Shown piece by piece: positions 21,185-33,942 of a DNA stretch of 64,000 nt (within the stretch, counting starts at the first letter, position 1; each line of letters opens with the position of its first letter). The notes under the pieces were generated by a model that was not told where the DNA came from, did no database searches, and saw nothing but the letters and a program-made list of their open reading frames with translations. Both the position numbers and the translations under genes were made by a program. The stretch is taken from NCBI RefSeq assembly GCF_032884065.1, contig NW_027062696.1, forward strand, positions 620,001 to 684,000, read 5' to 3'. The stretch is from Artemia franciscana (taxonomy: Eukaryota > Arthropoda > Branchiopoda > Anostraca > Artemiidae).

Positions 21185-22560
21185 GGAAAACAGTGTCTGC
21201 TTCAATTTCATTTAATATACCTCTCTCAGCGTGCATCAGAATCAAAGTTTCAAGATTTTCATTAGTCATGGCTGCCCTCAGCCTTGTTTTCATCATGTCA
21301 AAGCAAATGCATTTTTTTATGTATCGGTCTTCCATCGTTTGTATAATTGTATCTGCAACGCAGTTAAATGCACTGACTCTAACTAAACGCCTTCAGGGAA
21401 TAATCAAATTTTTTCATCGTCAGAATCTTCTGTTGCCAACTTTTCAGACTTTTCTTATTCGTTTTTTTCCCTAAGACCCGTTTCAATGGGCTTAATTGCG
21501 TGTTTTCCGAATGAGGCTTCCATTTTTTCTTTAAATATCAAGACAAATGTTTTAGCTGCATCCAATGTTTGTTCGAGTCAGTTTGTATAGATTTAAATAT
21601 TGATACATATGAATTTACCAGCCTCAATACTTGAGCATAGTCTGAATTTTTATTTGGAGGTAGTCAGACAGTGGGATCGTAATCTTAAGGATTTGAAGAA
21701 AAATCATAGCGGTAACAATTGTTTCAAAACTTACGAATTTGAACAGAATTCCTTAAGCGTCATTCCTTACTTTGGCGATGAATCCATTTGACATTTTTTA
21801 CCTTATGTAATGCTGTCATAATCTCGTAAAAAACGTGTTTTACTGACCAAGATTGAACAATCAGAGACTGAGAGGTCCAGTTACCAAGTCTCCTAAGAAC
21901 TTTGGCGGCATTGCGACGGCTGTGTTAACCTATATCTCTAATTGCTCCAAGCTTGTAAACTGGGGTTTCTTCAGTACACATCTGTCGCCTTTTCAAATTT
22001 TCCTTCTAAAAGACCTTAGCTTCTTCAGCAAGACAAAAACAAAACGGTTGACGGCAAGGTCTGAGCTATATCATTGATTACTAGGTCTAACGCATGTGCA
22101 TAACACCGAGTGTAGACGCAGTTTGGTACGATGTTCGTTATTTTTGGCTGTCAGACCATTGTAAGCTCCACTCATATTTGATGCCCCGTCAATATCAGTT
22201 GCTACGCAGTGTTCAATGGCAATTCCCACCTCTTCCAGAGCATCTCTTAATGAAACAAGCAGTGCTTCAGTCGATGTTAATCTGACACATTCTAAAGATA
22301 GCAATCTTTCAACTACTTTAGGCCCATGCACAAACCAAACCACACGATCGTTTCCCGAAATACCAATCGCTGTGTTCATCCTTATAGAAAAGTCAACAGA
22401 TTCTTTTATCTTAAATAATATTGCTTCTTTCATCAAATTGTGAAGGTTTTAGTGACAGTGTTACTACTGAGAAATGCAGCAAACTCTCGTCTTACCACTG
22501 CTTCACTCTTCTCTCTGATTTCTTTTTCCTTAAGCTTTCTTCCTTAAGAATCAAATTGAA
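21185..22560 (-). pseudogene. Dead hAT-superfamily transposase (DUF4371/ZMYM1-like)
   Basis: The clearest part is an open stretch at 22436-22071 with VKESVDFSIRMNTAIG-like sequence, CVRLTSTEALLVSLRDALEE and CVATDIDGASNMSGAYNGL. The Asp in this last motif is the family's second DDE-type acidic region. Further downstream, broken by stops, is SLEQLEI and sequence around 21900. A C-terminal dimerisation-type segment at 21340-21190 reads KTRLRAAMTNENLETLILMH. Order matches hAT-derived ZMYM1/P52rIPK-like proteins. Frameshifts and stops show it is inactive. Confidence 0.72.
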
Positions 22561-24125
22561 TTAAATCAATAAACAAGTTCTTGAAGTAAAATAAAGTAGT
22601 TGTGGGCATTAAGCCATGGTTAATTGTAGAAAAAGCCAAGATAGACAGTCCGATTGAGTGAGAGGCGAATCTGGCATAAGCCCTTATTAGGATTGTATAA
22701 AAATGATATCAGTTGAAAGCTTAAGGAAATGGTCAGGCAGATTTTCAGCCGTAGGATCATTATGATCCCAAAAAGGTATTACTTTGCTATGTAGAGCAAG
22801 CGTAGTCTAAATTAGAGGAGTATAGTAATATATGGAAACATATAATAACTTACCTTTGTTTATTTGGGACGTTCCTGGTGTGTACTTAAAACAAGAGCTC
22901 ATATTGTTACGCTGCTTAGGAAATTAGCTTATGCGGACCTTAGTTATGTGCGGGCTCTAAGCCAATTGCTTATAAGAACACTTGGCAATGAATAAAATCT
23001 CGTAAAATAACAGTATAAAAAATATTCCAAAGCAGTATATTGCCTGAGATAGAGAAGGAGGAGGGGTGTTGGGGTTCCTCTTAGATTGATCCAACAAGCT
23101 CATTAGACATTCAATTCCTACTCAGCCCCGTTTCCCTCTCCCTCTCAAATTTGAATTATGATTTTCCCATGATAATTTGCAACGTTTCACATTCAGGCCG
23201 TAATACCAATATACTAGTTTCGAAACAACTAGAATTATCAGTCTACCCCACTTCCAAAACGAAGGTGGTGGAGGAGGAGAGAGGTCATGAAATATATAAA
23301 CGTGGCACTTTTTATTAAAAACATTTTTTGGCCCAGTGAATGGTTTTGAGATCCTTAGTCGTAAACCTTATCGCTAAGCTACGTATATCGTGAAGCCAAT
23401 ACCAAACACCGTCTATTAGCCGAAATGTTACCATAAATATTAGCCAAAAGAGGTTGTTCTAGGGTACCAACTATATTAAACACCGAACAAATCCATTCAA
23501 CTTTTCAATTCCGTTGTTCTCAGCATTTAATTTCCCTGGAGTGGATTATATTGAATTTGCAATAATAGAATGATCATACATAATTACTGTCATTTTACTT
23601 TGAGAAGCCGCATCTTGACATTTTTTTCCCCAGAATCGACTCCCTTTTGATATCTAAGTCCCCCTTCCTCCAAGTGTCAGTCCACTACCATAGAAGCAAA
23701 GTGTGGGTAATCTTTTCTATTGGATTTGGGATCTTAAACATGAGACAATTAATAAGGTGATACGGGCTTGGAAAACTTAACCTTGACAAAGTGGCTATAC
23801 AATCTCATTTCTCTGTCAGCAAATATTTCTGACCTGTGAACATCTATCTTGTCAAAAGGATAAAACCACGAAGATAGAAAAGACAGAAAAACGAAATCAG
23901 TTCTAAAAGAAAGGAAGAACGTAACTAGTACCGTCTAGATTTGCGTTTCTCAAATAAGTCAGTGAACAGATATTACGTTACTAAATTGGGCTGTTTGTCT
24001 TCTGTGTAATTGTGGACTGAGATGGGTATTTATGACCCTTATAAAACATTATGCTTTAACTACAGATCTTAAGCAGGTTTAAAACGTTATTTAGTGGCCT
24101 CGAAGGGTATAAGGTGGCCCAGACA
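22561..24125. other. Intergenic with one copy of a dispersed repeat
   Basis: The segment 22608-22720 shares AAAAGCCAAGA, GAGTGAGAGGC and TGGCATAAGCCCTT with 24640-24745 inside PPIH intron 3. The rest shows no gene. Confidence 0.5.
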
Positions 24126-24142
24126 TTTATTTAAAATTTATT
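24126..24142 (-). terminator. PPIH polyadenylation signals
   Basis: Two AATAAA hexamers on the minus strand, at 24142-24137 and 24131-24126, lie 31 to 47 bases past the PPIH stop codon. That spacing and strand fit cleavage and polyadenylation signals for a very short 3' UTR. Confidence 0.6.
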
Positions 24143-24172
24143 AGCAAATTTATAAAATATGAGCATAAACCA

Positions 24173-24370
24173 TTACATCTGACCACATTGAGAAATTGTT
24201 ACTGGTATTTTTGGTTTGTTGTTTGGTCCAGTTGGTACATTTTCAATTTTCCTCATTACTAACAGTCCATCTAATATTCTTCCGAAAACCACATGCTTAC
24301 CATCTAGAAAGTCACATTTTGCACACGTGATAAAGAATTGACAGCCATTTGTATCCTTTCCACTATTTGC
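24173..24370 (-). CDS. PPIH: PPIH coding exon 4 (terminal)
   Basis: It encodes 65 residues from [15 protein letters not shown] to the stop at 24175-24173. It carries the LDGKHVVFG active-site strand and the C-terminal tail ISQCGQM (human ISQCGEM). The residue before LDG is Phe, where most cyclophilins and human PPIH have Trp. Confidence 0.96.
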   Translation of the reverse strand, partial: ANSGKDTNGCQFFITCAKCDFLDGKHVVFGRILDGLLVMRKIENVPTGPNNKPKIPVTISQCGQM

Positions 24371-27300
24371 CTAAAATATAATTTTGATATTCAGTGGAGT
24401 TTCCACTAAGTGTCAAAAGAAAAAGATCCAAACATAGCAATTAGATAGAGGTGGCAGAACCGGCTGGGACTTTTTTAAGGAGTACACTTCCTTTCATTTG
24501 AGTGAAAAACGTATAAGAATTAAATTTTGGGGGGGGGGATTTACATAATATAATAGAAAAAAAGGCAACGCAGCTTTTACTGTGAATCCGTTGATTTTTT
24601 AGTTAAAATCAAGTTGGTGGACTGTGATGAAAAAATTAAGCGCTATGGCTAATTGGAGAAAAAAGCCAAGACAGATAGTCTGAGTGAGAGGCAAAGCTGG
24701 CATAAGCCTTTCTCAGAATTTTACAAAAATGATGTCATTTTGCTTGTTGATAGATAGTCTATCTTCTATCCATTCATCGTAGGGCAGAACAAAGGTATAT
24801 AGTCAATAAGGGTAATTCAAATAGTCTGTGAGTTACTATGTTTTTTCTTCAAAAAAAGAAAAAATGAAAGAAAATATCAAAGAAAATCAGACTTTTTTCA
24901 AGAATTAAACTTGAAACTTCTCTTTGAGCAATAAAACAATCAGACTTCTTTGTTTTAAAGAAATTGTTCTAACTCAAAATCTATTCTGCACAAAATGGGC
25001 CTAAGTTAGCTTAGGAAAACTTAAGTAGATTACACCAGTGACAGAAATTGGGGTTCTTTACTATCCACTACGTTTTAACGTGCCCCAAAATACAAGTCTT
25101 CTACATTAGGGTAATAGCTATTTGAAACACCTAATATGTCTTGAAACTTTGATTAAGAAAATGCTCCAAAATCACTTTTGGCTAAAATTACAAGTAATTG
25201 GCTATTCAGTCAAAGTTTAATAAGTATCAGTGCTCAAGGGCCAGATTTCAGTTTTCAAAAACATCAGGAAAAACGCAGAACACTAGATGATGTTGGTAAT
25301 CTTTTTTTTTAATTAGTGCCAGTTACCATGTTTACCAGTTTTCCGTTCTCTTTGCACTAGTTGTGGAAGGGAACTACCGTCATCATCGAGGTGAATATTT
25401 GTATGTTTACTTTAAAGGACACTCATACCACTAAGAACATTAAAGCACTCATATAAAGGACAACTAAAGGTACTAAATCATGCACAAATCTAAAGGCCGA
25501 TGTTCTTTTCTTAACACATTGAAGAAGCAATTCGATATTCCCAAGTAAGCGATTGCTAACCCCTGACAGATATGGACACAAGACAGTGACTCAAACTGTT
25601 TCCATCTATCATGTGACGTAGGTAAAGAAGCCTACCATTCAAGACATGTTTTCGCCTCTCCTACATAACGATCCTGCATGCTATGGCAGACTGGCCCGTG
25701 GCTGCATTCAATAGAAAAGACAAATAGCGGGTAAATGATACTTAAAAGTATTTTAGGAAAATCTTTAATTTTCAAAGTAATCTTGAAGTTTCATACTACT
25801 TCACCATTTTCCTATACATAAGAAAACCCAATTCTATCGGGTTTCTCCTTAAATTAAAAGGCCAACATCAATTACCAGAATTGCTTTGGGTTTGTTAATC
25901 TAAGATATGGGTATGTTTGATTATACATGTCATGCATTTTAGAGTGTTATACGCTATTTGACTTTTTGTAAGTCAACATTTTTTCTCTATAGACGTTATT
26001 TAAGTATTGTTATGCACAACCGTCTAGCCCCTTCCCCTCCAGTACAACCTAGTTCAAACTTTTTTATAACAAGATGATTATTATTCCTTTTTAGCTTCAA
26101 TTTCATCAACGTTAACTGTGGGTAATGATTGTGCTGTGTAAATTTAGTTGGCTGGTAAACCTAGGGAAAGAGCAAGCGAATGTAGCTTACAGATTATCAC
26201 AAAAATATTACATTTTCAAAAATTCTCAAAACAAACAGACTTCACGCAAGTCTTACGACCATAATTACTTAAACTAAAATATCTATTAATGGGTATTCAA
26301 TTGATGTTTTTCTTCCTAAAAGCACACTGGAGTAGCCTACATTTAAAAAGTACCATAGATAGCAGGCCAGGTCCTTCATGTTTCATTAAAAAGTTTTCAT
26401 CTGGAAACATTTCTCCATCATATATGCTGATAGCTCCAGTTCCGTCTCCCTAAAAAAAAAACAAAGAACATTATAACAAAAATAATAAGAGTATCTGTGC
26501 CTTAGACCTCAAGCAGACCATTCAAACTTCTAGTTAATAGATAATTTGTAATGTGTAAGTCCAATTTTCGAGGACATACAGCCATTCATATCCTTAATAT
26601 TGCATGTTTTCTTATTTCTTTCGTCTGCATTCTGTTACTCATGTTTTTACTTATAGAAAAAAAAACGAATATGTATATTTCCTCCATTTTTAACATTTTA
26701 TCTGGAATGAGCTAAGAGTGGCATTCCGAAATATACGTATAGACTATAATCAAATGGAAGATGTTTCTCTAGTTGATGGTGTGAGAATTACAATAAATAC
26801 CAACTTTTCAAAAACATGTAATGCTGATGCACCACTTATAGGCTATTCATGGCATTGTTTCTTGAGGGAGGGGGAGGCTGAAAAAAGAGAACGATTTGAA
26901 AAATACTGTTGATTTGAGGGGAATTCACAAATAGTATGTGTTTTCTTGGACAGCGGTGCCCAAAGTGTAAGGAGAAAGGAATCATACCATATTGGCTGTA
27001 AATCTCTGACATGATTAACCAAGATAACAGAAGGAGCACATATGAGGTGGAAAGTAGATGCATACATACTGGTAGATAGGTTTAGAAAACTCATAGAACT
27101 AACTATTCAAGTATATTTTTAAAAGAGTCGCTTACAGGTTTGATAATGAATCTTGAAATCTAACTCATGACTTCATAAATTAGGAAAATAATTTTCCCTT
27201 TATAATTGCTAAACGCAAATAGAACGACAATAAAACCTGATTATTTTGTACCCCCCCCCCCCAAAAAAAAAAAAAACAACAACCAACCACATAATTTCAA

Positions 27301-30300
27301 ATAAAATGAGCAAAAATCTCAACAAATGGGCTTAAAACGCACTTCTAAAAGCAAAGAAGTCATTAAAAAAAAAAAATCTCATTCTCTCTTTCGCTAATAC
27401 TGTTTCTTTCTTTAACTCTGTCTATCAAAGTATTTTTTTTTTCGCTAATGCTGTATTTATGGTTAGTTGTGTTCCTTTTTTTTCCTGTTATTTTCGTCCG
27501 TTCTGCTGTTAATTTCAAAAATCTTCCTATGATTTGTTTTCAATTCTATTTTCTCTGTGTGTTTAATATCTTTTATATTGGCAGCTGTTCTATGTTATAT
27601 GCTTTTACTCTCTGTCTCTCATGGTATTTCTTCCATCATATACAAGTTTTGGATGGAGAAGCAGCATGCACAGATGTGTTGGTCTTAGGCAGCTTGGGGC
27701 TGCATTGAGTTGTAGTACTATTAAATTAAAAAAAAAAACAAGTTTTTTTTAACGGAAAGTAAGGAGCGACATTAAACCTTGAAACGAACAGAAATTACTT
27801 CGTATATGAAAGGGGCTGCTTCCTCATCAACGCCCCGCTCTTTACGCTAAAGTTTGACTCTTTCTCTTAACTCTACTTTTTAAAACAGTAAAAAACTTTA
27901 GCGTAAAGAGCGAGGCGTTGATGAGGAAGCAGCCCCTTTCATATACTAAGTAATTTCTGTTCGTTTTAAAGTTTAATGTCGCTCCTTACTTTCCGTTAAA
28001 AGAACTTGTTTTTTTATTTAATTTCTGAATGTTTTTGAATCAATGCATGTTTTGATTTTGGCTCTCCGCAGATGAATAATTAAAACGAAATTTGCATATT
28101 TATTTTTTTGGCTAAATGGATTTCTCATAGTTTTGATCGAATGATTTTGAGAAAAAAAGGAGCAGGGGAGGAGGCCTAGTTGCCCTCCGATTTTTTTGTT
28201 ACTTAAAAAGGCAGCTAGAGCTTTTAATTTTTTACGAATGTTTTTATTAGTAAAAGATACACGTAACTTACAAATTAGCTTACGTAACAAACTTCTGTAT
28301 TCTCATGTTTTTATTACTTATATGAAGGGGTTCACCCCCTCGCTCTTTACACTAAAGCTTAAATTTTGTCCCAATTTCTTAAGAATGACCCCTGGATCCC
28401 AAAATCCGTAGAATAAATACTTTAGTGTAAAGGGTGAGGTATTAGGAGGAGGTGAGCCCATCATATGCGTAATAATTTCTGTTCTTTTTAAGTTTTAATG
28501 CTTCTCCTCACTTTCAGTTGAAAAAAAAAATTCATATTTATTTTTTCATTGTATTTTTTTTTTTAATAGAGCTAGAAAATCCTGCGCTCCCTTCATGAAA
28601 ATTTTCTTCCCCTATGACAAATTCCTCCAAGGAAAGTTCCCCCTACATATCCCCCTCTTATCAACCCTCCCCACACAACCTTAAAATCCCCCTGAAAACG
28701 TCTGTATAGTTCCAAATAACCATCACTATATGTAAGCACTGGTCAAAGTTTGTAACTTGTGGCCCCTGCCACGGGTACTGTGAGGGAGTAAGTCGTCCCC
28801 AAAGACATAGTTATAAGGTTTTTTGACTACGCTGAATAAAATGGCTATCTCAGAATTTTGATTTGGTGACTTTGGGAAAATAATTAGCGTGGGATGGGGC
28901 CTAGGTGCCATCCAATTTTTTGGGTCACTTAAAAAGGGCACTAGAACTTTTCATTTCCGTTAGAATGAGCCCTCTCGCAAGATTCTAGGACCACTGGGTC
29001 GATACGATCACCCCTGGAAAAAAAAAACAAAAAACAAACAAACAAATAAACACGCATCCGTGATCTGCCTTCTGGCAAAAAACACAAAATTCCACATTTT
29101 TCTAGATAGGAACTTCTACAATTGGGTTCTCTGATACGCTGAATCTCACGGTGTGATTTTCGTTAAGATTCTGTGACTTTTAGGGGTTGTTTTCTCCTAT
29201 TTTCTAAAATAAGGCAAATTTTCTCAGGCTCGTAACATTTGATGGGTAAGACTAAACTTGATTAAACTTATATATTTAAAATCAGCATTAAAATACGATT
29301 CTTTTGATGTAGCTATTGATATCAAAATTCCATTTTTTAGAGTTTTGGTTACTATTGAGCCGGGTCGCTCCTTACTACAGTTCGTTACCACGAACTGTTT
29401 GATTAGTATGCAGGTTGTCCTGTAGGATGTAGTTTCAAACAAAAATAAAAACATTAATAAGAAATATTTAGCAGCAATTTCATGAAATGAGTCATATTTT
29501 GTCCAAGTTAAAAACATAAAAATGGTTACAAAAACTTACATTAACAAAATCTCCACCTTGAATCATAAAATCCTTGATAATTCTATGGAATGAGGATCTT
29601 TTGTAACCAGTTGGCACGCCATTTCTTTTATATTCACCAGTGCAAAACTGCCTAAAATTCTCAGCTGTTTTAGGAACAACATCAGCAAATAATTCAAAAA
29701 CAATCCTTCCAATTTCCTGAAAAAAAGCACAAGAATGACAATAATAACATGGTTTATCATGTTAAACGACTTACGACATTTTACAAGTTAGACTAGTTCA
29801 CAAAGAAGTAGGAAGCGATGCATTCTCGTTAGTTGGACTATTTAACTGGATGATAATTCTTTAAATTCTGAACATCTATGATGTCATGGGGATTGAAGCC
29901 ATAACAGGAATTTGAAATTTTGAGAGTCATCTCATTTGAATCAGAAGAGCTGATTACCCAATTTGCCAAAAATATCAGATTGCCATACAAACAAGAGGGC
30001 ATCTAATAGAAGGATGTCCATCAGGGACTAATGGGAACAATTTTATCCCAAGTCTCCAAATAGCTGGTTAGGGTTTTTTTCTATTTCATTTACTTATTTG
30101 TTCTTTATGTTTTGGAATGTTGAACCATTGAACAATTGTGGCCAGAACTTTGGTTTAGTTTGGTGGGTCTGCCTGTCATGATGCTAATAATCTATGATGT
30201 GACAAGGAATGGTTTTAATTTTACATAGTTTTGTTTTTTATTTATATTGCCAATTATGGCCGATCCTTCTGCTCGTTTGATGAATATACCTTTGGCTCTT

Positions 30301-31128
30301 AGCATTTTCTCCAAAAGTCATTAAAGAGTCAAGATTACAGACTTAAATAATATTGGTTCTTGTAGAAATGGAAGTTAAATATCGGTTAAATCGCTGTTGC
30401 CCGAGTTTAAGTAAATAACAGAAAAAGCCATGCATGGGAGAATTTCAAACTTCTAAATTTCTCGCTTGTTTATTGGCCTGATCCGAGAATACAATTCTGA
30501 TCTGGCTGTTCTGAAAACTGATTAAACACTTACTTAAAACCGGTCTTAAAAAATTAAAACTTAAACACTGATCTGAGAACCATTCTCAAGCACACACATG
30601 GACTAGATTAATTGATTGTGGTTGCATGCCCGTCACAGCGTGTAGAGATTTTGAATTTTCCAATTATATAGATTAGATCTAATATACTGTAGTGTTTCAA
30701 ATGATATTTATCTGGTATGTCCGCTTCTCTAACTCTCTCTTTTATAATATTTAAGTTAAAGAAAACAAAAGAGTTCCATAACGGCCAGTTGGATCAGCTC
30801 TTTCTTACGTTTAGTCAAATCCCCTTTTCTATTTGGAAAAATTGCAGTCCTTACAAACGCTGCCAATTCTATTTCCTTTCATCCAAAAATATCTTTCAAT
30901 ACGTTCGTCTGGTACTTTTGCCGATGATCACATTCTTATCAATTTTATAAAGCCAAAAAATGAACTCAGGATTCGTACTCAATATGTCATTTGTACTTTG
31001 CTGAAAACAATTTGTATTTCAGAGTTTGTTTTATTTTTCTCAATATCAACAACAACAATATTACAAGGCTAATAAAGGTTTATAAATAAGAACAACAGCA
31101 AACATGAGATGGGCAGTATAAAAGTATC

Positions 31129-31203
<75 letters not shown>

Positions 31204-33942
31204 TGAATAATAAGTTTTCTAAGGCAGGCCCTAGTTGAATAAAATCTCTAGAAAGACTCAAATGTCGTCTGTAATTACTGGTTAAACTGACAAATACATC
31301 TTAATCATGCTGCATTAACAAATTAAAGTTTTCAAGGAATCTAGGTGCTTAAATAGGTAGAAATTTCATAATCCTTCATTGGAATGTATACGTATACGTA
31401 TATTTTGTTTTATTATTGATCTTTCAACTTTTCTTGATATATTTTATCATTTATTTCTTCTTTTCTTGATATATTTTACGGTATTTCATTCTTACAAAAA
31501 GCAAGATCCTTCATATTACAAATAATTATCTTTATTTTCTAATTTTATTTTCAATTTTAATGGAATCTATATTCTTTCTTCTAGTAAATAAAAAAAAAAA
31601 AAAAAAACGTTTTCAAAAATGAAGTTTTTCAGCAAAAGCTAAAGTTTCATATTAAAACCTAAAACAAGCAAAAGAAAGTCATATAATAATTCAAACTGAA
31701 AATGAGACCCAAAAATAAATATTACAAATAAATAAATGAAACTCGAAACGAACAAAAATTAAATGAATAATTTCAAGCCAAACCGAATAAAATTTTGGCC
31801 CATTTCGATTAATCATTGTTGAATCATCTGCATATTAGGGCCCCCTTCGTCCCGGGGAATTGCAATTTTAAGTTTCAAACCATTCAGAAAGACCAATTTT
31901 TTAGCCTTTATTCGGGCCCTATTTTCAGAGAAACCTTCAGTTTTTTTCCTGTTTTTCCTTCTCCACTGGAGTCCCCTTGGCACGAGGAAATGGATATAAA
32001 TTTCGATTCGATCGAGAAAAATACTTTTTAGCATTTTTGGACCTTGTGCTCTTAACATTTTTTCGGGTCCATCAGGTTTCTCCTGGCCCACGGACTCATG
32101 GCAGAAAATTTCACACTAATCTGTAATGAAAAGTTTTCTAGTCGATTCCCAGGCCCATGAACTCTTCCAAGTTTCTATACCCCCCCTCCATATAAAGTGG
32201 CCAGGGGAAAAAAGAGGAACGAAATAGATAATAACGAATTAAAGATGGATGGTTCTTTAATTAGACAAAACTACAGCGCTACCTACCCTGGGGGCATAAG
32301 TAAAGGAATTTTAGACTATTTTGAACAATACGGCTCTCTCAGAACTTTGATCTTACGTTATGGGGGTCATAAGGGAGCTAAGTAGCAAAAACGAGCGCAG
32401 GAGAGCGGCTGCTTACCATCCAATAGCTTTTAATCCTTACACTCCAAACACTAGAGCTTGTATTTCCAATCAAATGAGCCCCTCCTAAGTTTCTACAGCT
32501 GCCGCTTCTGAAGTAGCCATGAAAAAAACAAAAACAAATAACACATGATCAGCTAATAGCTGTTTACTTTAGGCAACGCTAGAAATGGCTATATAAAGCA
32601 ATGCCTCTGAAATGGCTATGCAAAACTTAGATCCGATATTGCCAGAGTTACAGGAGGGCCGTGTAGCAAAAATGGGCATAGAGAGAAGGCTGGTTTCCCT
32701 CAAGTCCCTTTTGGTCCTTAAAAAGGGTACCCGAACTTTATAATTCCAATCAAATGAGTCCCCTCTCGAGTTTATACAATCATACCTTCCATACAAAATC
32801 ACAGGGAATTTCTTTTTTGGCTCTTTGTTGGACCTTTTTGGGGAGAAACCAATTTTCTAGTATATCTCCTCAATTGGAGTCCCCTTAGCCCATGGACTTG
32901 AGGATGTAAGCTGCGAGCCAAACAGATAATTTTTTTTCACCCTTTTTATGTACCTACTTTTTTTGGAAGGGGATGGATCGAAATAGTTTATTTGCACATT
33001 GGATTCCTCATGCTTTAAGAATCTATGGCTCTAAGCTTGAACTGAAAAGGAACAAAAAAGTTTGGCCCGTTTTTGGGCATCCCAGCCCCCTACCTCTTCA
33101 ACAAAATGTGTGATGCTTTCGACCCGGAAAACGACCCCAGAAAGCTTCAAGCCAATCGAACACCCAAGATCAATCGAACCTGACTTTTTCATTTATAAAA
33201 CCTACGTGTATGCAATTAGTAGTTTGCATCATAGCTCCTGTCCTTAGGAGTTACCAAGGGATTATGCTTTGAACAATTTAACAATTTTGAACAAAACTGT
33301 TATCTAGAGATCTGATCCAAATTAAAAGAAGGCTACATACGCCAAGCAGCAAAAAATGCACGGGAAGGGACAAGCTGCCCTAAACCACTTTCAACTTTTG
33401 AAAAGGACCCTAAAATTTTCAATCGAATTAACTCCCTCCCAAGTTTCTACAACCACCCCTTCCATACGAAGTGAAAAGGGGGAAAAAGAAGGAAGAAATA
33501 AATAAATAACACTTTGAAGGCAAATGGTTCTTTATTTAGACTGCACTAGGATGCTTCCTCTGATTCCTTTTCTTCGAGTTTCATGTTGGAGATAATAGGG
33601 TGAAACATTATTTTTCGTTTAGAGCTTTAATTCTGGAAAAAAAATTCATATGTGTGATGCCATATTTTTAGAAAATATTTCAAGAGATATGCTATTGTCT
33701 TTTTTCTTTTTTTTTAATGTCTGTGGCCCAATAGGCTTGTTCACTAATTAACAATAATGTTAAGTTTAATTCTTAGAACACAGACAAAAGGCAGTAGAAT
33801 TTCTTGTTAGTATTGCAGGGATATAATCATGAGGATACTATTAAACTAAAGATCTCACCATTGACCCTATTGCAACATCCATAAAAACAACAGGATTAGT
33901 TGGTGACCTTAATTGGCTTTGCACCTGATTCCATGTGGGCAT
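24173..33942 (-). CDS. PPIH: Cyclophilin H, spliceosomal peptidyl-prolyl cis-trans isomerase (complete CDS, four exons)
   Basis: Exons 33942-33859, 29716-29540, 26449-26354 and 24370-24173 (complement) join in phase 0 at every junction into a 184-residue protein; human PPIH has 177. The whole cyclophilin fold is present. Landmarks are [64 protein letters not shown] and the C-terminal ISQCGQM. The C-terminal [18 protein letters not shown] matches PPIH rather than cyclophilin A. PPIH is an isomerase of the U4/U6.U5 tri-snRNP that binds PRPF3/PRPF4 in the nucleus. The catalytic Arg (in FHRII), the Phe (in QFFIT) and the His (in GKHVVFG) are all kept. The position of the cyclosporin-contacting Trp is Phe (CDFLDG). 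Two AATAAA signals follow the stop. Confidence 0.96.
24371..26353. other. PPIH intron 3, no gene seen
   Basis: Holds the second copy (24640-24745) of the short repeat also seen at 22608-22720. Nothing else is recognisable. Confidence 0.5.
26354..26449 (-). CDS. PPIH: PPIH coding exon 3
   Basis: It encodes 32 codons, [15 protein letters not shown] and then [16 protein letters not shown], flanked by a TTTTTTTAG acceptor and a GTACTT donor. The acidic [12 protein letters not shown] loop and GPGLLSM are standard cyclophilin elements. Confidence 0.94.
26450..27639. other. PPIH intron 2, left part, no gene seen
   Basis: AT-rich with homopolymer C and A runs at 27249-27276. Small open frames have no recognised content. 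Confidence 0.5.
27640..27720 (+). mobile_element. LINE L-A 3' terminal fragment
   Basis: About 80 bp that align with the end of the LINE copy at 14040-14110. TGGATGGAGAAGCAGC corresponds to TTGGAAGAGGAGCG, and GTGTTGGTCTTAGGCAGCTT to GTGTTGGCCTCAGCGGCTT. It runs into a GTAGTACTA tail that is interrupted by F4; the tail continues after F4 as TTAGTATG. Confidence 0.6.
27721..29402 (+). mobile_element. Foldback family F, copy F4
   Basis: It starts TTAAATTAAAAAAAAAAA, with giant hairpin arms near 27733-27853 and 27890-28010, and ends ACGAACTGTTTGA at 29402. It sits inside a LINE tail: GTAGTACTA before and TTAGTATG after. The empty site can be inferred as an uninterrupted tail with no duplication. 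It is in PPIH intron 2, antisense to the gene. Confidence 0.82.
29540..29716 (-). CDS. PPIH: PPIH coding exon 2
   Basis: It encodes 59 codons from [14 protein letters not shown] to MIQGGDFVN, flanked by TTTTTTTCAG and GTAAGT. It contains the first half of the cyclophilin barrel and the catalytic FHRII motif with its Arg. The [13 protein letters not shown] loop corresponds to the PPIH-specific GEFRKDGVPIGYK. Confidence 0.96.
29717..31800. other. PPIH intron 1, left part, no gene seen
   Basis: AT-rich, with no recognisable gene apart from the homopolymer tract listed separately. A 31-bp near-repeat (TTTCTTGATATATTTTA) occurs twice around 31430-31480. Confidence 0.5.
31130..31200. repeat. Poly-T tract, 71 uninterrupted T
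   Basis: A pure run of T in PPIH intron 1, meaning an A run in the transcript. No retrotransposon body is recognisable on either side. Confidence 0.95.
31800..33480 (+). repeat. Divergent relatives of the family F/array unit (subfamily D)
   Basis: Repeated blocks such as CCTTTTGGTCCTTAAAAAGG, AATTCCAATCAAATGAG, CCCTCTCGAGTTTATACAAT and AAAATGGGCATAGAGAGAAG. These correspond to family F words (TTTTGGTCACTTAAAAAGGG, CGTTAGAATGAGCCCTCTCG). Two or more diverged units are present around 31900-32520, 32640-32900 and 33320-33480. There is no coding sequence. It is in PPIH intron 1. Confidence 0.55.
33859..33942 (-). CDS. PPIH: PPIH coding exon 1
   Basis: It encodes 28 codons, ending [13 protein letters not shown] before a GTGAGA donor. 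The start codon is at 33942-33940. An in-frame TGA lies two codons upstream, so the start cannot be extended. A sequence resembling a splice acceptor (TTTTTAATTTTAG) sits seven bases before the ATG. A non-coding 5' exon further upstream is therefore likely, though none was located. The N-terminal tail is a little longer than in human PPIH. Confidence 0.9.

Noticed and set aside
31061-31261. Frame with a 28-residue Lys run
   Set aside because: Translation of the poly-T tract.
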